A program made the position numbers and the translations under genes. Source: Paenibacillus sp. FSL W8-0426 (lineage in GTDB: Bacteria; Bacillota; Bacilli; Paenibacillales; Paenibacillaceae). From it: a DNA stretch of 64,000 nucleotides. The notes under the pieces were generated by a model. The model was not told the origin of the DNA, did no database searches, and was given only the letters and a program-made list of their open reading frames with translations. This document shows positions 33,896 through 43,162 of this stretch, piece after piece. Position 1 is the stretch's first letter. Every line of letters starts with the position of its first letter. The DNA is taken from the NCBI RefSeq assembly GCF_037969725.1, contig NZ_CP150203.1, positions 6,439,501-6,503,500 on the forward strand, written 5' to 3'.

Positions 33896-34666
33896 ATGAT
33901 GCCTTCCTTGTTTATCGCCCATGGCGCGCCTTCCCTTGCACTGGAGGACAACGCATATACCGAATTTCTGCAAGACCTTGCCGGACAACTCCCCAGACCC
34001 AAAGCCATCGTGCTCTTCTCGGCACACTGGGAATCCGGAACACAGCTTGTATCTTCAGTAGCCCGGCATGACACGATCTATGATTTCGGCGGTTTCCAGC
34101 CCGAACTGTACCAGATCAAATATCCTGCCCAAGGACATGCCGAAACGACCAAAGATGTCCTGCATTTATTTGCCAAAGCAGGCATCGAAGCGAAAACAGA
34201 TGAAATCCGTGGACTTGATCATGGTGCCTGGGTCGTGCTCCGCCTGCTCTATCCGGATGCCGACATTCCGGTCGTGGCCCTGTCGGTGAACCGATACTTG
34301 TCCAATGAAGAGCAATACAAAATCGGCCAGGCGCTGGGTGCGCTCCGCGAGCAGGACGTGCTCGTGATCGGCAGCGGCGGAACCGTTCACAACCTTCGCC
34401 GATTGAACTGGGAAAGCAACGGCGTGGACGCATGGGCCATGGAATTCGATGACTGGCTGCAAGAAAACGTCTCCGCTTGGAACACCGGAGCACTCTTTGC
34501 CTATGACACGATTGCTCCATTCGCTCATGCGGCGGTACCTACGCCGGAGCATTTCGTGCCGCTCCTGCTGGCGATGGGTGCAGGAGATCGCAATCGACAG
34601 GCTTCTCTGCTGTTCAGAGCATACCAATATGGCAATCTAAGCCTTTCCTGCTGGAAATTCGACTAA
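33896..34666 (+). CDS. Extradiol ring-cleavage dioxygenase family protein (LigB/YgiD type)
   Basis: The 256-residue protein has the class III extradiol dioxygenase motifs SLFIAHGAPSLAL (His9), AIVLFSAHWES (His44), RGLDHGAWVVL (His109) and VIGSGGTVHNL, which bind the metal. The nearest described group is YgiD/4,5-DOPA dioxygenase-like. The physiological substrate is unknown. It starts with two adjacent ATG codons after AAAGGA; I use the first. It is a single gene. Confidence 0.88.
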   Translation: MMPSLFIAHGAPSLALEDNAYTEFLQDLAGQLPRPKAIVLFSAHWESGTQLVSSVARHDTIYDFGGFQPELYQIKYPAQGHAETTKDVLHLFAKAGIEAKTDEIRGLDHGAWVVLRLLYPDADIPVVALSVNRYLSNEEQYKIGQALGALREQDVLVIGSGGTVHNLRRLNWESNGVDAWAMEFDDWLQENVSAWNTGALFAYDTIAPFAHAAVPTPEHFVPLLLAMGAGDRNRQASLLFRAYQYGNLSLSCWKFD

Positions 34667-34852
34667 ACTTGTTTGTTTCAGAGACAGCTCATTTAGTGTA
34701 TTGATGGTTAGCAGATCGGTCGGATATGACCTTTTTTGCATAATGCTGCCTTAAGTAAAGCACGCTATAATAACATTTAGTGGAAATGCACATGCTTTAA
34801 CCAAGCGCACTGCCTTTTGCCATCTAATACATTATTGGGAGGAACATTCAAC

Positions 34853-35857
34853 GTGGTTGAACAACCGAAATCGGAGAGCCTGATGTCTCTCGTCAAAAAA
34901 GGAAACACCTCCTCGGCGACGGCGATGGCAGGTAATGCGGTGCTTGCCCTCTGCAAAGGAGGAGCGTTCCTGCTCAGCGGAAGCGGAGCGATGTTTGCCT
35001 CGGCCATGCACTCGCTTGCAGACGCCATTAACCAAGGGTTCGTGTTTGTCGGGAGCGTATTGTCCGAGAAACAGCCGACGCGCCGCTTCCCGACCGGATT
35101 CGGGCGGGTCATCAACATTTTCTGCATGATCGCCGTCATCGTGGTGACCATTATGGCGTACGAGACCATCCATGAGGGCATTCATCTGCTGCAGCACCCG
35201 GCAGGCCACTCGGGCGGACTGTGGATCAACATCGGCGTGCTTCTGCTCAACATCCTGATCGATGGAGCCATTCTCATCAAAGCGATGAAAGAGATTCTGG
35301 TGGAGGCGCGCGCGCCGAAAACCAGCGGTCTCGGACTCGTTCCCGCAGCGATCAAAAACGTGGGACGCGCCGCCCCGCCTACTCGCCTTGTATTTTATGA
35401 GGACGTGGTAGCCGTTTTGGGCGCAACGCTGGCGCTCATCTCGGTGGTAGTTATTGCACTGACGAATTTCGCCTTGCTCGACGGCATCGTCACGACGCTG
35501 ATCGGCTGCCTTATGATTGCCGTGGCCTTCCGCGTCGGATTTGACAACATGATCGGGCTCATCGGCGTGGCCGCCCCGCAAGACGTTGAGGACAAAGTAA
35601 CCCGGACGATCCTGGCCGATTCCCATGTTGCGGATATTCAAATGATGCGCATCATTCAGGAAGGCCGCTACTATCATGTCGAAGGTCTGATCGAGCTGAC
35701 CAAAGGGCTGACGCTGGCCGATGCCGACGACATCAAATTCCGGATTCAGGAGAAGCTGATGACCGATCCCGATATCGCGGATGCGGCCATCTCGATCATC
35801 GAAGATGACGGCGTGAACACCTGGGGCAAAAAACAAGCCGAGATCGTAGAGCCTTAA
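34853..35857 (+). CDS. Cation diffusion facilitator family transporter
   Basis: The 334-residue membrane protein has the CDF pattern GNAVLALCKGGAFLLSGSGAMFASAMHSLADAINQGFVF (metal-site His and Asp in HSLAD), GFGRVINIFCMIAVIVV and a C-terminal cytoplasmic domain (ILADSHVADIQMMRIIQEGRYYHVEG). It probably exports a divalent metal by antiport. The start is GTG at 34853, after GGGAGG; it gives MVEQPKSE. The second metal motif is less typical than in CzcD-like members, so the ion cannot be named. Confidence 0.88.
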   Translation: MVEQPKSESLMSLVKKGNTSSATAMAGNAVLALCKGGAFLLSGSGAMFASAMHSLADAINQGFVFVGSVLSEKQPTRRFPTGFGRVINIFCMIAVIVVTIMAYETIHEGIHLLQHPAGHSGGLWINIGVLLLNILIDGAILIKAMKEILVEARAPKTSGLGLVPAAIKNVGRAAPPTRLVFYEDVVAVLGATLALISVVVIALTNFALLDGIVTTLIGCLMIAVAFRVGFDNMIGLIGVAAPQDVEDKVTRTILADSHVADIQMMRIIQEGRYYHVEGLIELTKGLTLADADDIKFRIQEKLMTDPDIADAAISIIEDDGVNTWGKKQAEIVEP

Positions 35858-35895
35858 CACAAAATTAAATGCGGCAGACATACAAGATGAACGAA

Positions 35896-35919
35896 GAACC
35901 TAGACTTTGGTCTAGGTTC
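35896..35919 (+). terminator. Terminator after the CDF gene
   Basis: The stem GAACCTAGAC/GTCTAGGTTC with a 4-nt loop is followed by ATTTTAA on the plus strand. Confidence 0.8.
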
Positions 35920-36037
35920 ATTTTAACTCCACAGACCGAGGATCGCATTTTCCAGCTCATGGTATGCTGTATGTAATGAAACAGAGGAATCCGTGACCAA
36001 CCAGATCATTGATCCCACGATGCAGAGGAGAGATCGT

Positions 36038-36541
36038 ATGTCTAAACGCGCTATTCTGGCGCCCGTGCTGATTTTGCTGGGCGTCTACCTGATGCTTAAC
36101 CAGGGAGGTTCCCTCGGCCCAGGCACCATTTTCGCCACCTTCTGGCCCACCTTGTTTGTTATCCCGCTAGGACTGTTCTTTCACTGGCTCTACTTCTCCA
36201 TGATCGGCAGGGGGGTCGGCCTGCTCGTTCCGGGCGGGATTCTGTTAACCGCGGGTATCGTCAGCCAGATCGCCATGCTGTTCGGCAACTGGGGCACGAT
36301 GTGGCCGGGTTTCATCCTGGCCGCTGCAGTCGGTCTGTTCGAGCTGTACTGGTTCGGCGGCCGCAATCGCTGGCTGCTTATTCCGATCAACATCCTGCTG
36401 GTGCTGTCCTTGCTGTTCTTTGCAGTGATGTCGCTAGGCAATATGCTCAGCAGTCTGTCCTTCATTCAGCCATTCGTGGCAATCGGACTTATCGTGCTGG
36501 GTTCATGGTTTATTCTCGGCCGCAGCAAAAAACGGATGTAA
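36038..36541 (+). CDS. Small polytopic membrane protein of unknown function
   Basis: The 167-residue product has about five hydrophobic segments (ILAPVLILLGVYLMLNQGG, FWPTLFVIPLGLFFHWLYF, GLLVPGGILLTAGIVSQI, MWPGFILAAAVGLFELYWFGG, ILLVLSLLFFAVMSL) and a basic end. It resembles the LiaI/LiaF-type small membrane proteins by pattern only, and I do not recognise a named family. The ATG at 36038 has GAGGAGAG upstream; a GTG 15 codons earlier is less likely. A terminator follows. Confidence 0.75.
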   Translation: MSKRAILAPVLILLGVYLMLNQGGSLGPGTIFATFWPTLFVIPLGLFFHWLYFSMIGRGVGLLVPGGILLTAGIVSQIAMLFGNWGTMWPGFILAAAVGLFELYWFGGRNRWLLIPINILLVLSLLFFAVMSLGNMLSSLSFIQPFVAIGLIVLGSWFILGRSKKRM

Positions 36542-36601
36542 AAGGTACGGAGAGCGTACCATGGCTGCGTGCAATCGATGCACGAACGACTATTGCAACG
36601 C

Positions 36602-36653
36602 AAAAACCCCCGTTCGCCCAGGCACGTCATGTGCCCGGCAAACGGGGGTTTTT
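36602..36653. terminator. Bidirectional terminator between the membrane protein and potD
   Basis: A stem AAAAACCCCCGTT/AACGGGGGTTTTT with a second internal stem serves two convergent genes, with T-runs on both sides. Confidence 0.88.
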
Positions 36654-36698
36654 CATGGCATAAGGTGCGATTTGACCGCGAAGCGGGCAGACGCGCCT

Positions 36699-37772
36699 TT
36701 ATTTGCTGTGCATTTTAAACTCAAGGAACAAGTCGTTGTAGTGGGACAGCATTTTTTTGCCCAGATTATCGTATACTTCCAGCTTGCCCGTCAGCGTCTC
36801 GTCCGGATAGAAGCGCTCATCCCCGGAAATGTCCTCTGGCAGCAGCTTCAAGGCCTCGGCATTCGGCGTGGAATAACCGACATACTCGGCGTTGCGGGCC
36901 GCATTCTCGGGATCAAGCATAAAGTTGATGAACTGGTGTGCCCCGTCGATGTTGCGGGCTGTCTTCGGAATAACCATGTTGTCGAACCACAAGTTCGAGC
37001 CTTCTTCAGGCACCACGTAATCCAGCTTGTCGTTTTCGTCCATGATTTCGGAAGCGTCTCCCGACCACACGAGGCCTACGGCCGCCTCTTCATTGGCAAG
37101 CAGCATTTTGATCTCGTCTCCGACAATCGCCCGCACGTTCGGCGTTAAGGTGGACAATTTGGCCAGAGCCTGCTGCAAGTGGTCCTCATTGGTGTCGTTC
37201 AAGGAGTACCCCAGGCTGTTCAAGCCCATGCCGATGACCTCACGAGCACCGTCGAGCAGCAAAATCTGGTTTTTGAGCCGGGAATCCCACAGATCGTTCC
37301 AGCTGTTAAACGTCAGCCCATCGACCAACTCGGGATTGTACACGATGCCGACCGTTCCCCAGAAGTACGGGATGGAATAGCGATTATCCTCATCGAACGA
37401 CAGGTTAAGGAACCGGGGATCGATGAATTTGAGATTGGGCAGCTTGTTGTGATCGAGCGGGACAAGCAGGTTTTCTTCCTTCATTTTACTGATCGCATAT
37501 TCGGAAGGGATCGCCACGTCGAAGGTGGTTCCTCCCTGCTCGATCTTCGTCAGCATCGCCTCATTGGAATCGAAGGTCTGGTAGATGACCTTGATGCCCG
37601 TTTCCTCTTCAAATTCGGTCAACAGATCGGGATCGATATAATCGCCCCAGTTATAGATCGTCAACGTGTTGCCGCCGGAATACCCCTGGCTTCGGTTCAA
37701 GTAAGATGCCAGGATCATAAAGGCAAAGGCCGCAATGAATACCAGCGCAAACGTCCGTACCAGCTGTTTCAT
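36699..37772 (-). CDS. potD: Spermidine/putrescine ABC transporter substrate-binding protein
   Basis: The 357-residue protein has one N-terminal hydrophobic segment (residues 6-23) and the PotD motifs TLTIYNWGDYIDPDLLTEFEEETGIKVIYQTFDSNEAMLTKI, DVAIPSEYAISKM and AVGLVWSGDASEIM. It has no lipobox cysteine, so it seems held by its uncleaved signal segment. It binds polyamines outside the membrane. The start codon overlaps the potC stop codon as ATGA, and it is the last gene of potABCD. Confidence 0.92.
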   Translation of the reverse strand: MKQLVRTFALVFIAAFAFMILASYLNRSQGYSGGNTLTIYNWGDYIDPDLLTEFEEETGIKVIYQTFDSNEAMLTKIEQGGTTFDVAIPSEYAISKMKEENLLVPLDHNKLPNLKFIDPRFLNLSFDEDNRYSIPYFWGTVGIVYNPELVDGLTFNSWNDLWDSRLKNQILLLDGAREVIGMGLNSLGYSLNDTNEDHLQQALAKLSTLTPNVRAIVGDEIKMLLANEEAAVGLVWSGDASEIMDENDKLDYVVPEEGSNLWFDNMVIPKTARNIDGAHQFINFMLDPENAARNAEYVGYSTPNAEALKLLPEDISGDERFYPDETLTGKLEVYDNLGKKMLSHYNDLFLEFKMHSK

Positions 37773-38575
37773 GGGCGCAGCCCCCTTCCGGCAGGCGTTT
37801 TCGCGGCGCGGCGGTTAATGAAGTAATACCCGATCACCAGCAGCACCGTCAACAGGAACAGCAATGTGGACAGCGCATTGATGGACAGGGATACCCCTTG
37901 TCTCGCCCTGGAGTAAATCTCCACCGAAAGCGTGGAATAACCGTTGCCCGTCACAAAGAACGTAACAGCAAAGTCATCCAGCGAGTAAGTCAGCGCCATG
38001 AAAAATCCGGCGAAAATGCCTGGTTTCACGTAAGGCAGCACCACTCGCGTCAGCACCTGCCACGAGCCCGCGCCGAGGTCACGTGCCGCGTCCATCAGCG
38101 TTGGGCTCATCTCCTGCAGCTTCGGCAGTACCATGATGACCACGATCGGCACGCTGAACGCAATGTGCGAGAGCAGGACCGAAGTGAATCCCAGCTTGAT
38201 GCCGATCATGGTGAACAGGATCAGGAACGATGCGCCGATAATGACGTCCGGACTAACGATCAGCACGTTGTTCAGCGAGAGCAACGTATTTTTCGTCCGT
38301 TTGCGACGTACATGATAGATCGCCAGCGCTCCGGCAATGCCGAGAATCGTTGAAATCGCCGAGGACAACAACGCGATGATGAACGTGTTCAGCACGATGA
38401 TCAGCAGCCGCGTATCTGCGAACACTTCCCGGTACCACTCCAGGGTGAAACCCTCGAAGTTCCGCATATGCCCGCCGCTGTTGAATGAATAGAAAATCAG
38501 ATATGCAATCGGTGCGTACAAAATCAGAAACACGATCGTCAAATACAGGTTAGACAGCTTTCCGTTTCTTCCCAC
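37769..38575 (-). CDS. potC: Spermidine/putrescine ABC transporter permease
   Basis: The 268-residue permease has about six helices and the ATPase-contact motif LMDAARDLGAGSWQVLTRVVLPYVKPGI of binding-protein-dependent transporters. The start is GTG at 38575 after GGAGGTG and lies 26 bp inside potB. It pairs with PotB. Confidence 0.92.
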   Translation of the reverse strand: MGRNGKLSNLYLTIVFLILYAPIAYLIFYSFNSGGHMRNFEGFTLEWYREVFADTRLLIIVLNTFIIALLSSAISTILGIAGALAIYHVRRKRTKNTLLSLNNVLIVSPDVIIGASFLILFTMIGIKLGFTSVLLSHIAFSVPIVVIMVLPKLQEMSPTLMDAARDLGAGSWQVLTRVVLPYVKPGIFAGFFMALTYSLDDFAVTFFVTGNGYSTLSVEIYSRARQGVSLSINALSTLLFLLTVLLVIGYYFINRRAAKTPAGRGLRP

Positions 38576-39372
38576 CGCGCACCTCCTTCCTGCCAGATCC
38601 GGTCAGAAACATGATGACTGCCATCGCAATGATCAAAAAGACGGCAATCGTCGAACCCATGCCCCAATCCTGGGTGACGAGAAAATGCTGCTCGATCGCC
38701 GTCCCCAGCGTAATGACCCGATTCCCCGCGATCAGACGAGTGATCATAAACAGGGACAACGCCGGAATGAAGACGGCTTGGCAGCCGGATTTCACGCCGC
38801 TCAGCGTCAGGGGAAAGATGACCCGGCGGAACGTCAGCCAGGACGAAGCCCCCAGATCGCGGGCCGCATAGATCAGCGACGGATTCATTTCTTCCAGCGC
38901 ATTGAAGATCGGCAAAATCATGAACGGAATAAAAATGTAGACCGACACGAATATGAAACTGAAGTCGGTAAACAAAATTTGCTGTGTGCCGATGCCGACC
39001 ACTTCAAGCAGGGAATTGGTCAGCCCGTATGTTCCGAACAGGCCGATAAAGGCATATGCCTTGAGCAGCAGGTTGATCCAGCTCGGCAGAATGATCAGCA
39101 GCAGCCATAACTGCTTGTGCTTGGTCCGTGTCAGCAGGTAAGCCGTCGGATAGGATACCAGCAAAGAGAACACGGTGATCAAAAACGCGTACCAGAACGA
39201 GCTGAGCGTCATCTTCATGTACACTGGCGTAAAAAATTCGGCATAGTTGCCGAGCGTAAAATTCCCTTCAACGTCGAAGAACGAGTAATACACCACGAGC
39301 AGCACCGGGGCAACGACGAACAATACCATCCATATGACATAGGGAATCAGATACGCATTGCGCGTGCTCGCC

Positions 39373-39383
<11 letters not shown>
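38550..39383 (-). CDS. potB: Spermidine/putrescine ABC transporter permease
   Basis: The 277-residue permease has six helices and the contact motif [34 protein letters not shown] precedes the ATG at 39383, which lies 11 bp inside potA. It forms the channel with PotC. Confidence 0.92.
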
Positions 39384-40482
<1,099 letters not shown>

Positions 40483-40515
40483 GTCTCGCATCGCCCCCTT
40501 AATCTTGAGGTTTAC

Positions 40516-40594
40516 CCTAAGAAACCTTATCCATTATACACGACTTTGGTTCAGCCATGTTTCGAATAAGGTTAATTTACCCCATTTTCTTAGG
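40516..40594 (-). promoter_or_regulatory. pot promoter region with nested inverted repeats
   Basis: A minus-strand TATAAT (complement at 40533-40538) is flanked by inverted arms. CCTAAGAAACCTTAT at 40516-40530 is mirrored by ATAAGGTT at 40566-40573 and TTTCTTAGG at 40586-40594. The symmetry around the promoter suggests sites for a regulator that bridges the two arms. No -35 box is clear. Confidence 0.5.
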
Positions 40595-40704
40595 ATTGGA
40601 AAGGCATTCCGGCACGGACTGCCCTAATGGATCGACTAGCATACGGACCATAGGAGTTCCAAAAATAATTCCAAAAACAGAATCGAACATGCGTTCCCAA
40701 AAGG

Positions 40705-40720
40705 TATAATATGGTATAAT
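40705..40720 (+). promoter_or_regulatory. Tandem -10 boxes before the small-peptide gene
   Basis: GGTATAAT occurs twice, ten bases apart (TATAAT at 40705-40710 and 40715-40720). No good -35 box is seen. Transcripts would have a leader of about 60 nt. Confidence 0.55.
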
Positions 40721-40784
40721 GAATGGGACAAAGCATCCGGTGGTACTACGTCACGGCGAAGATGCCCTGAGAGGGGGTGACGCT

Positions 40785-40913
40785 GTGTCGCTTGATCTTT
40801 TGGTGAAAATGCTGGACGTGCTGCTCAAACTGGTCGGTATTTCGGCCGGTTTGCAAACGTTAATCGGTCCGCGGAAGAAAACACGCAAAGTCAAGAAAAA
40901 CCACCGGCAATAG
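40785..40913 (+). CDS. 42-residue amphipathic basic peptide, candidate type I toxin
   Basis: GTG at 40785 follows GAGGGGG at good distance and opens a 42-codon frame. The first 27 residues (MSLDLLVKMLDVLLKLVGIS and so on) would form a hydrophobic, amphipathic helix with Lys and Asp spaced on one face; the last 14 are strongly basic (RKKTRKVKKNHR). The gene has its own -10 boxes and a terminator whose left arm overlaps the last codons. The leader CCGGTGGT (40737-40744) can pair with ACCACCGG at the 3' end (40900-40907). These features resemble type I toxin genes, though the sequence matches none I know; a membrane-active or regulatory peptide is the alternative. Confidence 0.55.
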   Translation: MSLDLLVKMLDVLLKLVGISAGLQTLIGPRKKTRKVKKNHRQ

Positions 40914-40938
40914 GTTGGAGCCCCACCCGGTGGTTTTT
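40896..40938. terminator. Terminator at the end of the small-peptide gene, usable on both strands
   Basis: AAAAACCACCGG/CCGGTGGTTTTT, 12 bp, loop of 19. It ends in TTTTTCAG on the plus strand and TTTTTCTTG on the minus strand, so it can end both the peptide mRNA and a converging antisense RNA. Confidence 0.8.
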
Positions 40939-40987
40939 CAGTGAAGTGTCGAAATCTCGCCGTGGTTGCCCACCGGCCGACTTTGTC

Positions 40988-41019
40988 AACATCCGCGATG
41001 TTCCCGCATCGCGGATGTT
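40988..41019. terminator. Second hairpin downstream of the small-peptide gene
   Basis: A perfect 13-bp stem AACATCCGCGATG/CATCGCGGATGTT with a 6-nt loop, followed by TTATG on the plus strand. It may be a backup terminator or the 5' stem-loop of an antisense RNA. Confidence 0.6.
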
Positions 41020-41046
41020 TTATGCTGCTACGGTTCTTATAGCACC

Positions 41047-41055
41047 AGTATACCA
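41047..41055 (-). promoter_or_regulatory. Possible extended -10 promoter for an antisense RNA
   Basis: On the minus strand TGGTATACT has the extended form TGnTATACT. RNA from here would run about 150 nt through the hairpin at 40988-41019 and end at the bidirectional terminator, overlapping the 3' end of the peptide mRNA. No -35 box is visible, so this is a suggestion. Confidence 0.35.
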
Positions 41056-41224
41056 CAATCGAAACGATGGGAACCATTTCAAAACCGATCTCGACCGCGC
41101 CGTTGATGCCAGTATTCTGATTTGGCCGATCGACGCATATGATGTCGGGGATATGTAAATATGTGTGCAAGGAAACGGTCTGAACGCATGGAGTGAATTT
41201 CCGTACTGCGGAAAGGAGGCACCT

Positions 41225-42505
41225 ATGGATCTTCGCCGTAATTTGCCGTTATTAATCGTGGTCTGTTTTCTCAGCCAGATGGGAGGATTCATGATTCTCC
41301 CCCTGTTTCCGCTGTTTATTGATGGATTGGGGTTGTCCAGCTGGACGATGGGAATCATCTTTGCCATGTTTTATGTCGGGAAAGTCATCGGAGGCATGCC
41401 CGCTGCCGGGTTGTATCGAAAAACGGGAGGCAAAACGTCGCTCATCCTCATGCTGCTGATGCTCGCGCTCTGCATGGCCGGCTTCGCCATGGCCTCCTCG
41501 GCCCTGCTGCTCGGCCTGCTGCGGCTGCTGCAAGGGCTTGCTTCTACCGGGCTTACCGTCACGGTGCGTTCGATCATCGGTGATGGCGGCAGCGAGCACA
41601 ATCGCGGGCTGTACAATGGCTATATCAGCAGCAGCGAGGGTGGCGGCATGGTGCTCGGCCCGGTCGTCAGCGGCTGGCTGGCGCTGCATTTCCCGCCTTC
41701 CGTGCCCTTTTGGCTGGTCACGGTTTGCTGCCTGGTCGCCATGCTTGCGGCCATGGCTATACGCAACACAACAACAAGTTCTAAGGCTGACGCCGGATCA
41801 TCGTCCAAAGTGGACGCTGCGATGCTACCCGCCGCCGCTTCCCCGTCCCCTGCCTCCTTTACGGAAACCGATGAAAGTGCCAACCGGGCTGGACTCCGCG
41901 GCGAGCTTACACCCAGCCAGCAGCTGTTCGGTTATAGCCTGGTGCATTTTCTGGAAATGAGCGCATATGCCGTCTTCTTGACCTATTTTGCACTCTATGC
42001 GACCCATATCATGCAATGGAACTCCTTCTCCATCAGCCTGGCCTTTACGGTCGTAGGCATTTCAACCTTGGCCGCAGCGCCGCTGGCAGGTTATCTCTCG
42101 GATCGCATGGGAGACCGCCTGCTGCTCTGCATGCTGGGCATGCTGTTCATCGGGGTGGAGGTCGCTGTGTTCCTGACGACATCGTCGTATGTCTGGGTAT
42201 ATCTCGGCATGCTGATCGGCGGAGTCGGCGGGGCATGTTATATGGACTCCTTTTTCGCGCACATCGGCGATCATATTCCGGAGACTGGCCGCAGTGAAGC
42301 CATCGGCAAAATCGTCTCGGCCGCAGAGATCGGCTCCATCGTCTCTCCGTTGATTGCAGCGCTGCTGGCGGAAGCCGGATCGCTGTACGCCGTCTTTTGG
42401 TTCAACCTCGCACTCATTGGTGCGGCGATCACCGTGCAAGCCTTCATGCGCAAGCAGCTTCGCACCGAACATTTGTCGTCCGAGAATGCACGCAGCAAAC
42501 AATAA
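41225..42505 (+). CDS. Major facilitator superfamily transporter
   Basis: The 426-residue protein has twelve hydrophobic helices in two halves joined by a polar, Ala/Ser-rich loop (about 183-225). The first half shows GIIFAMFYVGKVIGGMPAAGLYRKTGGK, the MFS A-motif region; the second shows APLAGYLSDRMGDRLLL, its repeat. It resembles drug or metabolite exporters, but no substrate can be named. The ATG at 41225 has AAAGGAGG upstream. Confidence 0.9.
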   Translation: MDLRRNLPLLIVVCFLSQMGGFMILPLFPLFIDGLGLSSWTMGIIFAMFYVGKVIGGMPAAGLYRKTGGKTSLILMLLMLALCMAGFAMASSALLLGLLRLLQGLASTGLTVTVRSIIGDGGSEHNRGLYNGYISSSEGGGMVLGPVVSGWLALHFPPSVPFWLVTVCCLVAMLAAMAIRNTTTSSKADAGSSSKVDAAMLPAAASPSPASFTETDESANRAGLRGELTPSQQLFGYSLVHFLEMSAYAVFLTYFALYATHIMQWNSFSISLAFTVVGISTLAAAPLAGYLSDRMGDRLLLCMLGMLFIGVEVAVFLTTSSYVWVYLGMLIGGVGGACYMDSFFAHIGDHIPETGRSEAIGKIVSAAEIGSIVSPLIAALLAEAGSLYAVFWFNLALIGAAITVQAFMRKQLRTEHLSSENARSKQ

Positions 42506-42551
42506 AATTTGACTCAAAGGAGACCAAAATCCGTCCTTCTTGAATGGATCG

Positions 42552-43019
42552 TCAGCCATTTTGAATGAGCGCGGCGATTTGCCCTGCGTGCTCGGCTATT
42601 TTGCTGCGCAGAAAGGGATCTGTCTTCTCAGGCAAAGCCGACGGATGGAAAAACATCGCTTCGAGAACTTCCACCCCATCCGGCCTTAGCTCACCCTCGT
42701 ATTCGGTGCAGACGTAGCCGATCACCACATTGGAGTACACGTGGCCGTTCCGCAGCTTGGTATATAAATCTTTGCCCGAAAACACGCCGTACAACCGCAG
42801 CCGCCCTAGCTCGATCCCCAATTCTTCCCTGACTTCGCGCATGGCGCATTCCTCGGCGGATTCGTCCAGTTCCATGCATCCCCCCGGCACGCCCCAAGTA
42901 TCATCGACATGGCGCACCAGCAAAATTTCCCCGACCGGATTGAGGATCAGCACACTTGGCCTTACCAGAATGAGCGGCGCATTGCCGATTCGTTCACGCA
43001 AAGACTCGACATATCCCAT
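42552..43019 (-). CDS. Nudix hydrolase
   Basis: The 155-residue protein has a complete Nudix box with GGCMELDESAEECAMREVREELGIEL (about 46-71; Gx5Ex7REUxEExGU). The enzyme hydrolyses a nucleoside diphosphate linked to another group; the substrate is not defined. The gene converges with the MFS gene with only 46 bp between and no clear terminator. Confidence 0.9.
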   Translation of the reverse strand: MGYVESLRERIGNAPLILVRPSVLILNPVGEILLVRHVDDTWGVPGGCMELDESAEECAMREVREELGIELGRLRLYGVFSGKDLYTKLRNGHVYSNVVIGYVCTEYEGELRPDGVEVLEAMFFHPSALPEKTDPFLRSKIAEHAGQIAALIQNG

Positions 43020-43129
43020 TTTCGGACATCTCCTTATTATGTGAAGTTATGGAGTAAGTATAGTTCCGGAAAATCACCCAATAAAGAGAAAAGAATAGAG
43101 AATACATTTCCTATTTTCAGTAAAAAAAA

Positions 43130-43162
43130 GCCCGTTCGCATCACCTTAGTGGGCAAACGGGC
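43130..43162 (-). terminator. Terminator overlapping the end of the nitric oxide synthase gene
   Basis: On the minus strand GCCCGTT/AACGGGC encloses the stop codon and is followed by TTTTTTTT. Confidence 0.75.

Noticed and set aside
40785..40913. Longer 64-codon reading of the small-peptide gene from 40719
   Set aside because: Its ATG lies inside the second TATAAT box region, and the GTG at 40785 has the strong ribosome site.
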